From assembly GCF_015101885.1 (NCBI RefSeq), contig NZ_CP062941.1:2604001-2668000 (forward strand): a stretch of DNA of 64,000 nucleotides, written 5' to 3'. The DNA comes from Massilia litorea. GTDB taxonomy: Bacteria > Pseudomonadota > Gammaproteobacteria > Burkholderiales > Burkholderiaceae_D. The notes below the pieces were generated by a model. That model saw nothing but the letters and a program-made list of their open reading frames with translations. It had not been told where the DNA came from and searched no databases. Below, in pieces: positions 27,228 through 36,435 of the stretch (its first letter is position 1; the number at the start of each line of letters is the position of its first letter). The translations under genes were made by a program, and so were the position numbers.

Positions 27228-27273
27228 AGACGCCTTCGCCAGCGCGGCCGGATCAAACGAATAGAGGTACAAG

Positions 27274-27936
27274 ATGCGGCTGCTGCTGGTGGAAGACGAT
27301 ACGATGATCGGCGAAGTGGTGCTCGACCTGCTGAGGGCCGAGCACTACGCCGTCGATTGGGTGAAGGACGGCGAAATGGCCGACACCGCCCTGGTGCAGA
27401 ACCAGAATTACGACCTGGTGCTGCTCGACCTCGGCCTGCCGAGAAAAGACGGTCTCGATGTGCTGCGCGCCATGCGCACCCGCAAGGACCGTACCCCGGT
27501 GCTGGTCGCCACCGCGCGCGATTCGGTCGCCCAGCGCATCGCAGGGCTGGACGCCGGCGCCGACGACTACGTTTTAAAACCCTACGACCTCGACGAACTG
27601 CTGGCGCGCATCCGGGCGCTCTTGCGGCGTGCCGCCGGGCGCGCCGAACCCGTCTTCGAATACAAGAACATCTCGATCAACCCCGCCACCCGCGAAACCC
27701 TGGTCGACGGCGAGCCGGTCTCGCTGTCGGCGCGCGAATGGGCCGTGCTGGAAGCGCTGGTCTCGCGCCCGGGCGCCGTGCTGTCGCGCGCCCAGCTCGA
27801 GGAGAAACTCTACAGCTGGCGCGATGAAGTGAGCAGCAACGCAGTGGAGGTGTATATCCACGGCCTGCGCAAGAAGCTCGGCAGCGACCTCATTCAGAAC
27901 GTGCGCGGCGTCGGCTACATGGTCCCGAAAGCATGA
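27274..27936 (+). CDS. OmpR/PhoB family response regulator (QseB/PmrA-like)
   Basis: A 220-residue regulator. The receiver domain (1-~115) has the acidic pocket in VEDD, the phosphoacceptor Asp52 in LLDLGLPRKDG, and the conserved lysine in DDYVLKPYDLDELLARI. The C-terminal winged helix (~125-220) shows VSLSAREWAVLEALVSRPGA and SNAVEVYIHGLRKKLG, patterns shared with QseB and PmrA. It probably controls the degP operon, which carries CTTAAG repeats upstream, and possibly envelope genes elsewhere. It overlaps the sensor kinase gene by 4 bp. Confidence 0.95.
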   Translation: MRLLLVEDDTMIGEVVLDLLRAEHYAVDWVKDGEMADTALVQNQNYDLVLLDLGLPRKDGLDVLRAMRTRKDRTPVLVATARDSVAQRIAGLDAGADDYVLKPYDLDELLARIRALLRRAAGRAEPVFEYKNISINPATRETLVDGEPVSLSAREWAVLEALVSRPGAVLSRAQLEEKLYSWRDEVSSNAVEVYIHGLRKKLGSDLIQNVRGVGYMVPKA

Positions 27937-29276
27937 AGGTTACCCACTCGCTGCGCGGGCGCCTGCTCTGGTTCCTGCTGGCGGCCATCACCCTGGCGGC
28001 ACTGGCGCAAGCCTCGATCGCCTACCGCACGGCGCTCGACGACGCCGACCAGATCTTCGACTACCACATGCAGCAGATGGCGCTGTCGCTGCGTTCCAGT
28101 ACGCCCCTGTCGAACACCGAGGCGCGCGAACGCGCCGAGTCCGGCCCGGCGGGGCCCGGCAACGACGACCTCGTGGTGCAGATGTGGTCCCCGGACGGTG
28201 TGCAGGTTTTTCATAGCGTCTCGCGCGCGCGCCTGCCGCAGCGCGCCGTGCTCGGCTTTTCCAACGTGAAGGCCAACGGCACCACTTACCGCCTGTTCTC
28301 GATCCAGACCAACAACCAGACCGTGCAGGTCGCGCAGGACCTGGCCGTACGCCGCAACATGGCCGGCAACCTGGCCCTGCGCACGCTGGGGCCGATCGCG
28401 GTCATGATGCCGATCCTGATGCTGGTGGTCTGGTGGGTGGTCAGCGGCTCGCTGGAACCGGTGGCGCGCGTGCAGTCGCAGGTGGCGCGGCGCCAGGCGG
28501 ATGACTTGTCGCCGGTCTCCGAAGCCGGCCTGCCGGACGAGGTGCGGCCGCTGGTGCACGAATTGAATCTGCTGTTCGGCCGCGTGCGCACCGCCTTCGA
28601 CGCCCAGCAGCATTTCGTCGCCGACGCCGCCCACGAATTGCGCACGCCGCTGGCCGCGCTGCGCCTGCAGGCGCAAAGCCTGGACCGCGCCGTCGATCCG
28701 GAAGCGAGAAAAGTCGCCGTCGGCCGCCTTACCGCCGGCATCGACCGCGCCACCCGCCTGGTCGAGCAGCTGCTGGTGCTGGCGCGCCAGGAAGCCTCGG
28801 CCGCGAACGGCGCCGCCACCCGCCCGGTCGACCTGGCCGAGCTGGCGCGGCGCACGGTGGGCGACCTGGTGGGCCTGGCGCAGGCCAAGGAAGTGGACCT
28901 CGGCCTGCAGCATGCCGACCCGGTGTCGATCGACGGCCAGCCGGACGCGCTGCACATCCTGTTGCGCAACCTGGTCGAAAATGCGGTGAAGTACACCCCG
29001 CAGGGCGGCACGGTCGATATTGCCGTGCGCGCCGACAAGGAGCGCGCCACCATCAGCGTCGAAGACAGCGGCCCCGGCATCCCGCCCGAGGAGCGCGAAC
29101 GCGTGTTCGACCGTTTCTATCGGGTGGCCGGCAGCGAAGCGGCCGGCAGCGGGCTGGGGCTGGCGATCATCAAGGCGATCGCCGACCGGCACGGGGCGAC
29201 GCTGACACTCGATAAATCGGAGCGCCTGGGCGGCTTGGCCGCCAATGTCAGCTTCCCGCTGGCGAAGGCCGTGTGA
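27933..29276 (+). CDS. Sensor histidine kinase (QseC/PmrB-like)
   Basis: A 447-residue inner-membrane kinase. Two transmembrane segments (~12-32, LLWFLLAAITLAALAQASI, and ~150-172, LGPIAVMMPILMLVVWWVV) flank a periplasmic domain of about 120 residues with a Gln/Met-rich start. A short HAMP-like linker leads to the H-box with His234 in DAAHELRTPLAALRLQ. N-box LRNLVENAVKYTP, G1-box DSGPGIP and G2 GSGLGLAI are all present. The ATG overlaps the regulator's stop codon. The signal is unknown. The DegP neighbour suggests envelope damage. Confidence 0.95.
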   Translation: MKVTHSLRGRLLWFLLAAITLAALAQASIAYRTALDDADQIFDYHMQQMALSLRSSTPLSNTEARERAESGPAGPGNDDLVVQMWSPDGVQVFHSVSRARLPQRAVLGFSNVKANGTTYRLFSIQTNNQTVQVAQDLAVRRNMAGNLALRTLGPIAVMMPILMLVVWWVVSGSLEPVARVQSQVARRQADDLSPVSEAGLPDEVRPLVHELNLLFGRVRTAFDAQQHFVADAAHELRTPLAALRLQAQSLDRAVDPEARKVAVGRLTAGIDRATRLVEQLLVLARQEASAANGAATRPVDLAELARRTVGDLVGLAQAKEVDLGLQHADPVSIDGQPDALHILLRNLVENAVKYTPQGGTVDIAVRADKERATISVEDSGPGIPPEERERVFDRFYRVAGSEAAGSGLGLAIIKAIADRHGATLTLDKSERLGGLAANVSFPLAKAV

Positions 29277-29279
29277 CCC

Positions 29280-29449
29280 GTAGGGTGGGCGGCTCCGCCC
29301 GAGCGCTTGTGCTCACGCTGCGTGACCGCCGCCTACGCGTTCAACCAGCGGGTGCAAAGCCGCACCATGGTTTTCTACCGTGCGTTGAACGCGTGGGCGG
29401 CGCACACGGTACATATGAGCGAACGCCAGGGTGGAGCCGCCCACCCTAC
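29280..29449. repeat. 170-bp nested inverted-repeat element (GTAGGGTGGGC family, copy 2)
   Basis: Outer perfect 15-bp arms at 29280-29294 and 29435-29449 are the same as in the copy at 22165-22331. Inner 19-bp arms at 29327-29345 and 29384-29402 differ at one base and again contain ACGCGTTCA / TGAACGCGT. It starts 4 bp after the kinase stop codon, between convergent genes. Confidence 0.85.
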
Positions 29450-29453
29450 AGGT

Positions 29454-29488
29454 CATAAAAAAAGGGACTGGATGGCTCCAGTCCCTTT
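29454..29488 (-). terminator. Rho-independent terminator of the downstream Bug receptor gene
   Basis: A perfect 12-bp stem, AAAGGGACTGGA (29461-29472) with TCCAGTCCCTTT (29477-29488), has a 4-nt loop. On the minus strand it is followed by a T-run. It lies 26 bp past the stop codon of the minus-strand gene ending at 29514. Confidence 0.92.
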
Positions 29489-29513
29489 CTTGTTTGCGGA
29501 ACACCGCAAGCGT

Positions 29514-30485
29514 TTAATCCACCGTCGCGCCGCTGTCCTTCGCCACCTTCGACCACTTGGCCGATTCGGCGTGCACGAACTTGGTGAAGTTTTCAGGCGT
29601 ATCGGCCAGCATTTCCGAACCGGTTTCGGCGCGCACCTTGGCGAACTCCGGCGACTTGATGAACTTGACGGTCTCGGCGTTGATCTTGTCGATCACGGCC
29701 TTCGGCGTCTTGGCCGGTGCGAACAGGCCGTACCAGGCGTAGGACTCGAGCTGCGGGATACCCAGTTCGGCGAAGGTCGGCACGTCCGGCAGCAGCGGCG
29801 AGCGCTTGGCGCTGGTGATGGCGATCGGTTTGACTTTACCGCTCTTAATGTGCGGCATGATGGCGATCGTGCTGTCGAACATGATCGGGATGTGGCCGCC
29901 CAGCAGGTCCGAAATCGCCGGCGCCGAACCCTTGTAGGGAATGTGCGCCATGTCGAGCTTCTCGACGCTGTTGAACAGTTCGCCGGTCAGGTGCTGCGGC
30001 GTGCCGTTGCCCGAGGAACCAAAGGAGAACTGGCCCTTTTTCGAGTGGATGTAGGCCATCAGTTCCTTGAGGTTCTTGGCCGGCACCGAAGGATTCGCGA
30101 CCAGCACCAGCGGCACGCGCAGCAGGTTGCTGATCGGCGCCAGGTCCTTCAGCGGATCGAAGGTCATGCCCTTGTAGACGCTCGGATTGATGACGATCGG
30201 CGCGCTCGAGGTGATCAGCAGGGTATAGCCGTCGGCTGCCGAACGCGTCACCGCCGCCGTGCCGATATTGCCGCCGCCACCGGCGCGGTTATCGATAACG
30301 AAGGGCTTGCCCAGCGTTTCGGTCATGTGCTTGGCCCATGGACGGGCAGCGATGTCGGACGGACCGCCCGGTGGCCATGGCACGACGACGGTGACCGTCT
30401 TGTCAGGCCAGTTCTGGGCCAGGGCGCTCAGCGATACGACCGAGGCAGCAAAAGCGAAAGCAAGCGATTTGGAAAGTAGCTTCAT
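29514..30485 (-). CDS. Bug/TctC family tripartite tricarboxylate transporter solute-binding protein
   Basis: A 323-residue periplasmic receptor. The ATG at 30485 has AAAGGA upstream at suitable spacing and opens a signal peptide (LAFAFAASVVSLSALAQ). Bug-family signatures are KTVTVVVPWPPGGPSDIAAR, VIDNRAGGGGNIGTAAV, ADGYTLLITS and the C-terminal GLFAPAKTPKAVIDKIN. These receptors bind carboxylated compounds such as dicarboxylates or aromatic acids for TctAB transport or for sensing. No tctA/tctB genes are adjacent, as is common for this large betaproteobacterial family. The ligand is unknown. Confidence 0.93.
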   Translation of the reverse strand: MKLLSKSLAFAFAASVVSLSALAQNWPDKTVTVVVPWPPGGPSDIAARPWAKHMTETLGKPFVIDNRAGGGGNIGTAAVTRSAADGYTLLITSSAPIVINPSVYKGMTFDPLKDLAPISNLLRVPLVLVANPSVPAKNLKELMAYIHSKKGQFSFGSSGNGTPQHLTGELFNSVEKLDMAHIPYKGSAPAISDLLGGHIPIMFDSTIAIMPHIKSGKVKPIAITSAKRSPLLPDVPTFAELGIPQLESYAWYGLFAPAKTPKAVIDKINAETVKFIKSPEFAKVRAETGSEMLADTPENFTKFVHAESAKWSKVAKDSGATVD

Positions 30486-30653
30486 ATCCGACATCCTTTG
30501 GTTGATTGTCCATCTGACTACGCGGATTTTACACGAAGCCCTCGCTGCGCAGTACATCCGGGCAACCTCGTCCTGATGAAGCCCGAGCGCCTGCCGGGCG
30601 TCGTGCAACTGATCTTCAGTTCGGCCTTCGGCATGAACCAGCGGCGGCCCGGA

Positions 30654-31937
30654 CTATTCCTTCCGTACCTTGCTGTTTGCGTACACCCACGTGTATTCAG
30701 CGCCAAACAGGAAAATCTGCGCAGAGTAGTAGAACCACGCGACGAGAATCACAAACGAGCCGGCTGCGCCGAAGCCCGAGGCCACGCTCGATTTTGCAAG
30801 GTACAAGCCGATCAATGATTTGCCTACGTTGAAGAGCAAGGCTGTTACTGCGGCCCCCATCCAGACATCGTGCCAGGAAATCTTCGCGGTCGGCATGATC
30901 TTGTAGATCATCGCAAACAGAACTGTGAAAAGGGCGAGCGACGCGATGAAATTCAAACCATTTGCCAAAACGGTTTCCGCTGCTCCCCCGCTCAACCATT
31001 CGCTTGACGCTGCGAGCGCAGCGCTGACGACGAGTGAAATCATCAGCATGAAAGCCAGTCCGAGAACCAGTCCGAAGGATAATACGCGGCTGCGCAGCCA
31101 GCCCCAAAGGCCCGACGGTTTCTCTTTCGCCGGCACCTGCCAGATGCGGTCCAGGTCAGTTTGCAGTTCGGCGAAAATCGCAGTTGCGCCCAGCAGCAAA
31201 AGAAAACCGCCAACGATACTGGCGACAATCCCGGTGGACGGTTCACGCGCAGCTTTCAGCAAGCCCTCCACAGCCGTCGCTCCTTCCTTGCCCATGATGC
31301 TTTGAAGCTGCGCGATAATTGCTCCTTGCGCGGCGTCCTGTCCAAATACCATCCCGGCAATCGCGATGATGAGGACCAGTAGCGGTGCCAGGGAAAACAG
31401 CGTGTAATACGACAGCGCCGCCCCCATACTCGGCGCGTAATCATCCATCCATGCGTTTGCTGCCGCCATGAATATCTGCCACTGCCTGCCAATCCAGCTC
31501 CCCGAGGTTTGCTCGAACCTTGGGCGCGCGGGCGTGCTTGGTGCCGGTTCCGCGTCCTTCGCGTCAGGCTGACCTTCCTCTGGATACGCCGGAACATATT
31601 CCGTTTCTTTCCGGGCTGGGGTCGATGCGTCGACGCTGGCACTGTTCATGGCCGAGGCAAAAGACGCTATCAGGGAGACGAGATAAGTGCCCACCTTCAG
31701 GAAATCGCCGGTGTCTTCCCTGCGTTCCGGTGCCATGACAGGTTCAGGTTTTTTTTTGCGCCTGACGAGCGCATAGCCTGCTGCCGCGATTCCCAATACA
31801 GCAGCGCCACGCACATAGCGAGAGGAAAGTACCTCTGTCGCCTTCGATTTCAACAGGGTGAATTGCTCATCCGTTCCCAACTCGGCGGCAGCTGCGCGCG
31901 TTCTGGCTTCATGCATTTCGTGATCGGTAATGGTCAT
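30654..31937 (-). CDS. YihY/BrkB family inner-membrane protein with long cytoplasmic N-terminus
   Basis: A 427-residue protein. The YihY/BrkB domain (~150-420) shows GAALSYYTLFSLAPLLVLIIAIAG, GGFLLLLGATAIFAELQTDLDRIW, PTAKISWHDVWMGA and FVILVAWFYYSAQIFLFGAEY, with about six membrane segments. It is longer than the ~290-residue E. coli YihY because of a 140-residue N-terminal region. That region is polar and includes one hydrophobic stretch (RGAAVLGIAAAGYALV) followed by KKKPEP and a Pro/Ala linker. Despite an old name, the family is not RNase BN. Function is uncertain, possibly in envelope transport. Confidence 0.9.
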   Translation of the reverse strand: MTITDHEMHEARTRAAAAELGTDEQFTLLKSKATEVLSSRYVRGAAVLGIAAAGYALVRRKKKPEPVMAPERREDTGDFLKVGTYLVSLIASFASAMNSASVDASTPARKETEYVPAYPEEGQPDAKDAEPAPSTPARPRFEQTSGSWIGRQWQIFMAAANAWMDDYAPSMGAALSYYTLFSLAPLLVLIIAIAGMVFGQDAAQGAIIAQLQSIMGKEGATAVEGLLKAAREPSTGIVASIVGGFLLLLGATAIFAELQTDLDRIWQVPAKEKPSGLWGWLRSRVLSFGLVLGLAFMLMISLVVSAALAASSEWLSGGAAETVLANGLNFIASLALFTVLFAMIYKIMPTAKISWHDVWMGAAVTALLFNVGKSLIGLYLAKSSVASGFGAAGSFVILVAWFYYSAQIFLFGAEYTWVYANSKVRKE

Positions 31938-32140
31938 ATTGTCCTCTTAAGGTCGTCAAGCACGCTATCTCCTTGAGAGCGTTACCGTAATCCTTCCGTT
32001 AGAAAGGTTCAGTACGGTGACCCACCATCTGCAGAAGGAAAAAGAGGAGTGTTGCAACTGAAAATGCCACTGTCGTACCGAGGCCGCATTGTTGAAGGAG
32101 CGCAGCCCGACGGACCACTTTCGACCGGGGTGCTGGCGTG

Positions 32141-33058
32141 CTATATCCCGCCTGAACCGTCCCGCGCCGCCACCAGCATGTCGATCAGCGCGCGCGACGC
32201 CGCCGACAGGCCGCGGTGGGCCGGATAGACGACCGAGAACGCGCGCGTCCGTCCACCCAGCTGCGGCAACACCTCCACCAGCCGTCCCGCCGCCAGGCTC
32301 GCTTCCGCAAACAGGCGCGGACACAGCGCGATCCCCATGCCCTGCTCGGCCAGCCAGATGACGCCCATCGCGTCGGTCGACACCGTCACCGACGCCGGCG
32401 GGATCCAGTCGATGTCGCGCTCTCCATCGCGCAGGTGCCAGGGAAATACCCGTCCGGTGTTTGGCCGGACGAAGGCGATGCAATGCTGGCGCGCCAGGTC
32501 GTCGAGCGTCGCGAGCGGTCCGGCCGTCTCCAGGTAGGCAGGGGCGGCCAGCAGGCACAGCGGCGACGCTTCCAGGTGGCGCGCCGCCATCGTGCTGCTC
32601 GGCAGCGGGCCGGAGCGGATCGCCAGGTCGAAGCCCTCGGCCACCAGATCGACGTTGCGGTTGGTGATGTCGACGTCCAGTTCGACCAGCGGATAGGCGC
32701 GCTTGTAGGCCGCCAGCACCGGCGGCAGGCGCTGCAGGCCATACCCGGTGGACACACTCATGCGTACCTTGCCGCTCAGTTGCGCCGTCGTACTGCGCAT
32801 TGCCTGCTCGGCCTGCCCGAGCCGGGCGAAGGCGTCGCGTGCCTCGTCGGCGTAGCGCTGGCCGGCGTCGGTGAGGCTGAGGCTGCGCGTGGTCCGACGC
32901 AATAATTGTGTGCCGAGCCGCGCTTCGAGCCGCGACACGGCCCGGCTCAGCACCGAAGGCGTGGTCGACAGCACGACCGCCGCCGCGCTGAACGAACCGT
33001 GCTCGACGACGTTGAGAAACACCTCGACATCGGCCAGGTGATCGAATTTCCGCCCCAT
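32141..33058 (-). CDS. LysR family transcriptional regulator
   Basis: A 305-residue LysR regulator. The N-terminal winged helix-turn-helix reads FLNVVEHGSFSAAAVVLSTTPSVLSRAVSRLEARLG. The effector domain follows (~90-295), with VRMSVSTGYGLQRLPPVLAAY and LVAEGFDLAIRSGPLPSSTM typical of the CrgA/PecT-like branch. It is transcribed divergently from a nitroreductase-family gene with a 97-bp intergenic region, the usual position for its target promoter. The effector is unknown. Confidence 0.93.
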   Translation of the reverse strand: MGRKFDHLADVEVFLNVVEHGSFSAAAVVLSTTPSVLSRAVSRLEARLGTQLLRRTTRSLSLTDAGQRYADEARDAFARLGQAEQAMRSTTAQLSGKVRMSVSTGYGLQRLPPVLAAYKRAYPLVELDVDITNRNVDLVAEGFDLAIRSGPLPSSTMAARHLEASPLCLLAAPAYLETAGPLATLDDLARQHCIAFVRPNTGRVFPWHLRDGERDIDWIPPASVTVSTDAMGVIWLAEQGMGIALCPRLFAEASLAAGRLVEVLPQLGGRTRAFSVVYPAHRGLSAASRALIDMLVAARDGSGGI

Positions 33059-33155
33059 CTTGCTTCCTCAAGAACAAATCATTTGCCAGAATCGTAGTTT
33101 ATCTATCTGTCGTGAAAAAATACAATAACGCATCTTTAATTCGAAAGGACCTCAC

Positions 33156-33791
33156 ATGGAATTGCTCGACAAACTGAAATGGCGCTATGCCACCAAGGCG
33201 ATGGACCCGACGCGCAAGGTGCCGCAGGATAAGCTCGACCGCATCATCGAAGCCGCGCGCCTGGCGCCGACATCGTCCGGCCTGCAGCCCTATGAAATCC
33301 TGATCGTGAACAATCCGGCACTGCGCGCCCAGATCCGTGAAGTCGCCTGGAACCAGGCGCAGGTGGTCGACGCCTCGCACCTGCTGGTGTTCGCTGCCTG
33401 GGACGACTACACGCCCGAGCGCATCAACCACATGTTCGACCTGACCAACGAGGTGCGCGGGTTCCGCAACGAAGGCTGGGAAGCCTACCGCCAGCAACTG
33501 CTGTCGACCTACCCGGGCCGTGGCGCGCAGGTGAACTTCGAGCACGCTGCCCGCCAGGCCTACATCGGCTTCGGTGCGGCGGTCATCGCGGCCGCCTTCG
33601 AGGAAGTCGATTGCACGCCGATGGAAGGCTTCGATCCGGCCGCCGTCGACCGCATCCTGAACCTGGGCGAGCGCGGCCTGCGCAGCGCGGTCATGCTGCC
33701 GCTGGGCTACCGCAAGGCCGAGCAGGATTGGCTGGTCGACCTGCCGAAGGTGCGCCGCCCGCTCGGGCAGTTCGTCACCGGGATCGACTGA
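33156..33791 (+). CDS. Nitroreductase family NAD(P)H-dependent oxidoreductase (NfsB-like)
   Basis: A 211-residue FMN-dependent reductase with the NfsB-type start LLDKLKWRYATKAMDPTRKV, followed by RIIEAARLAPTSSGLQPYEILIV (FMN and phosphate contacts). The Cys/Glu-containing EVDCTPMEGFDPAAVDRIL and the C-terminal MLPLGYRKAEQDW complete the family pattern. It probably reduces quinones or nitro-compounds by two-electron steps. It is divergent from the LysR gene, which is its likely regulator. AAAGGA sits 8 bp before the start codon. Confidence 0.92.
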   Translation: MELLDKLKWRYATKAMDPTRKVPQDKLDRIIEAARLAPTSSGLQPYEILIVNNPALRAQIREVAWNQAQVVDASHLLVFAAWDDYTPERINHMFDLTNEVRGFRNEGWEAYRQQLLSTYPGRGAQVNFEHAARQAYIGFGAAVIAAAFEEVDCTPMEGFDPAAVDRILNLGERGLRSAVMLPLGYRKAEQDWLVDLPKVRRPLGQFVTGID

Positions 33792-33827
33792 TCCTGGTTC
33801 CGCCGCCATCGCTGACTTCCTGCACCA

Positions 33828-33859
33828 GAAAAAAAGACGGGGCACTCGCGTGCCCCGTC
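33828..33859 (-). terminator. Rho-independent terminator of the TonB-dependent receptor gene
   Basis: Perfect 10-bp stem GACGGGGCAC (33836-33845) with GTGCCCCGTC (33850-33859), loop TCGC. The A-run at 33828-33835 becomes a T-run on the minus strand. It lies 58 bp past the receptor's stop codon. Confidence 0.9.
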
Positions 33860-33916
33860 GTTCATCCTGCCAGCTTCAAGACGCGCCTCGCGGCGCCGTT
33901 TGCAATCAAACCAGCA

Positions 33917-36310
33917 TCAGAACTTGTGCCACAGGCGCGCGAAGTAAGCCGCGCCGTTCAGGCCGAACTGCACGCTCTCGTACTTGAAGCCGTTGTCGGT
34001 CTCGTTCGCATCCTGCGGGGTCGGCGTGACGTTGAAGATGTTGGTGCCGCCCACCGTCAGGCGGGTCTTCTCGCTGAACGACCAGCTGAATGACAGGTCG
34101 GCCGAGGTCTTCGCTTCGTAGCGGGCGTTCGGCACCGGTGGACCGGAGAAGGTGCCGAGCGTCTGCGGGCCGAAGTGGATGATGCGGAAGTCGGAACCGA
34201 ATTTACCTTGCGTGTACTCGAAGCCCAGCGTGGCCTTGCGGCGCGGGCCGCCCTGTTCGATGAACAGGCGCTCGCGCTCGGACAGCAGCACGTCTTCGAA
34301 GCCGGCGAGGGCGCTCGGTGCGTGCACGCCCGTCACTTCGGTCTTGCTGAAGTTCAGCGCGAGGAAGGTGTTCAGGCGGCCGGCGCCGAGCGGCATGCGC
34401 TGCGACGCCGTGATGTCCAGGCCCTTCGTTTGCGTGTCGACCGAATTGACGAAGAACTGGGCCTGGCCCACGCCCAGCGACTGCAGCGTGGCGCCCAGCG
34501 CCGGGTAGTTGTCGGCGTCGAAGCGGCCCGACAGCACGATGCGGTCGTCGATGTCGATGCGGTACAGGTCGGCCGTGACCGAGGTCGACTGGGTCGGCGT
34601 CCAGGTCGCACCGAAGGTGGCGCTCTTCGACTTTTCTTCCTTCAGCTTGGGGATGCCGGCGGCGTTCGCCACCGCGCCGCCGTTCGGCGCCAGCACGACG
34701 TCGAGCGGCTGGCCGTTGACGAAGTCGGTGAAGGTCGAGGAGAAGTAGACCTGCTGCAGCGACGGCGCGCGGAAGCCGGTGCTGACCGAGCCGCGCAGCA
34801 GCACGTCGCCGCCCAGCTTGAAGGCGGCGGCGAGCTTGCCGTCGGTGGTCGAGCCGAAGTCCGAGAAGCGCTCGTGGCGCAGCGCGGCCTGCAGTTTCAG
34901 GCGGTCGGTGATGTCCGCTTCGAGGTCGACGTAGGCGGCGGTGCTGTGGCGGCTGCGGTCGGTGGCGTCGGCCGGCTGGAAGCCGGGGAAGCCCTGGCTG
35001 CCGGCATTGCCGCCCACGCCCACGCCGTCGGCGTCGATGTACGAACCCGGTTCGCCGGCGAAGATCTTGTAGTTCTCCTTGCGGTACTCAAGACCGAAGG
35101 CCGCGTTCAGGCCCTGGAAGACGCCGCCGTAGAAGCGGCTGAAGTCGGCGTTGGTGGTCAGCTGGCGGAACGAGAAGCCGCCGGCGCCGAAGGAACTGGC
35201 GCTCTTGCCAGGGCCGCCGCGTACGAGGTCCAGGTTCGCGATCGAGGCGTTCAGCGTGTTGGCGATTGTGTAGTCGAGGCGGTTGTAGCCGTAGGTCTGC
35301 GAGAAGTCCGCATTCCACTCGCCGAACTTCAGGCGGTAGCCGAGGATGCCGTAGCGGTCGTCGAGGTCGCCGTTGATGAAGGGGACGAAGCCGTTCGGGT
35401 ACATGGCCGCCGAATTGCGCGACGGGATGTCGTCGGAACCGAGGCCGCCGCGCGCGAACGCGGCCGAGGAGGCGTCGCGGCGCTGCACGCCGAGCGTCGT
35501 GTACAGGCGGCCCGCGCCGAGCGGGATCTCGCCGTTGATGTAGATGGTCTGGTTCTCGGTCTTGCTGTCGCCGATGATGCGCGGGTTATCGGCTTCGGCG
35601 CGGTTCGAGCGGTCGCGGAACAGGTATTCGGCGGTCACGCCGAAGGTGCCGCCGGCCACCGGGATGCCGCAGTAGGCCGAGGCCAGGTAGTTCTCGCCAT
35701 CGCCTTTCGAGTACTGGCCGTAGCCGGCCACGGCTTCGCAGCCCAGGCTTTTCTTGAGTTCGATGTTCATCACGCCGGCGATCGCATCCGACCCGTACTG
35801 GGCGGCGGCGCCATCGCGCAGCACCTGCACGTTGCGGATCGCCAGCAGCGGGATCGCATTCATGTCGGTGCCGGTATTGCCGCGGTTGCGCGCGCCGAAC
35901 AGGTTGACCAGGGCCGTCGTGTGGCGGCGCTTGCCATTCACCAGCACCAGGGTCTGGTCGGAACCGAGGCCGCGCAGCGCGGCCGAATCGACCAGGTCGG
36001 CGCCGTCGGCACCGCTCTGGCGCGTCGAGTTGAACGAAGGCGAGATGTTGGTCAGCGTCTGCGCCAGGTCGAACTGGCTGCCTTGCTCGGCCAGGCGCGT
36101 CATCGGGATGATGTCGACCGGGACCGGGGTGTCGGTGGAGGAGGCGGCGCCGGTGCGGCGGGTGCCGACCACGTGCACGCTCTGCACGGCGTCGGCCTGG
36201 GCGGCGTCAGGGGTCGCGGTCTGGGCCAGCGCCGACGGGGAGATGGCCAGGGCAGCACTGCCGTACAGGGCCAGCAGCACGGCGCGGTGCAATTGTTTTT
36301 GTTGGAACAC
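33917..36310 (-). CDS. TonB-dependent outer-membrane receptor
   Basis: A 797-residue receptor starting at a GTG at 36310 with GGAG upstream. A signal peptide (VLLALYGSAALAISPSALA) precedes the plug domain: SVHVVGTRRTG, ALRGLGSDQTLVLVNGKRRH, LRDGAAAQYGSDAIAGVMNIELKK. The 22-strand barrel ends in the terminal phenylalanine of FARLWHKF, required for outer-membrane assembly. The R-T-G-A-A-S-S-T-D-T-P-V-P-V-D pattern resembles receptors for large organic substrates more than siderophore receptors, but the ligand cannot be assigned. No energising exb/ton or enzyme genes sit beside it. Confidence 0.93.
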   Translation of the reverse strand: MFQQKQLHRAVLLALYGSAALAISPSALAQTATPDAAQADAVQSVHVVGTRRTGAASSTDTPVPVDIIPMTRLAEQGSQFDLAQTLTNISPSFNSTRQSGADGADLVDSAALRGLGSDQTLVLVNGKRRHTTALVNLFGARNRGNTGTDMNAIPLLAIRNVQVLRDGAAAQYGSDAIAGVMNIELKKSLGCEAVAGYGQYSKGDGENYLASAYCGIPVAGGTFGVTAEYLFRDRSNRAEADNPRIIGDSKTENQTIYINGEIPLGAGRLYTTLGVQRRDASSAAFARGGLGSDDIPSRNSAAMYPNGFVPFINGDLDDRYGILGYRLKFGEWNADFSQTYGYNRLDYTIANTLNASIANLDLVRGGPGKSASSFGAGGFSFRQLTTNADFSRFYGGVFQGLNAAFGLEYRKENYKIFAGEPGSYIDADGVGVGGNAGSQGFPGFQPADATDRSRHSTAAYVDLEADITDRLKLQAALRHERFSDFGSTTDGKLAAAFKLGGDVLLRGSVSTGFRAPSLQQVYFSSTFTDFVNGQPLDVVLAPNGGAVANAAGIPKLKEEKSKSATFGATWTPTQSTSVTADLYRIDIDDRIVLSGRFDADNYPALGATLQSLGVGQAQFFVNSVDTQTKGLDITASQRMPLGAGRLNTFLALNFSKTEVTGVHAPSALAGFEDVLLSERERLFIEQGGPRRKATLGFEYTQGKFGSDFRIIHFGPQTLGTFSGPPVPNARYEAKTSADLSFSWSFSEKTRLTVGGTNIFNVTPTPQDANETDNGFKYESVQFGLNGAAYFARLWHKF

Positions 36311-36435
36311 GCAACTTCTCCAAAGGTGAAAATTGCATCCTAAACAATCTCAACAATCTCAACCACTGCGTGTGACGTAAACACAACGCTTGCACCGAAA
36401 TAGAGCGCGTTCAGCGCAAGAACGCGCCCATTCCA

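Noticed and set aside
27274..29276. Assigning the two-component system firmly as QseBC or PmrAB
   Set aside because: The regulator resembles both, and no diagnostic sensor residues or target genes (such as lipid A modification) are nearby, so only a family-level call is given.
34175..36343. Long open frame (about 720 codons) opposite the TonB receptor
   Set aside because: Low-complexity Val/Ala/Arg composition, no motifs, no ribosome site. It is a shadow of the receptor gene.
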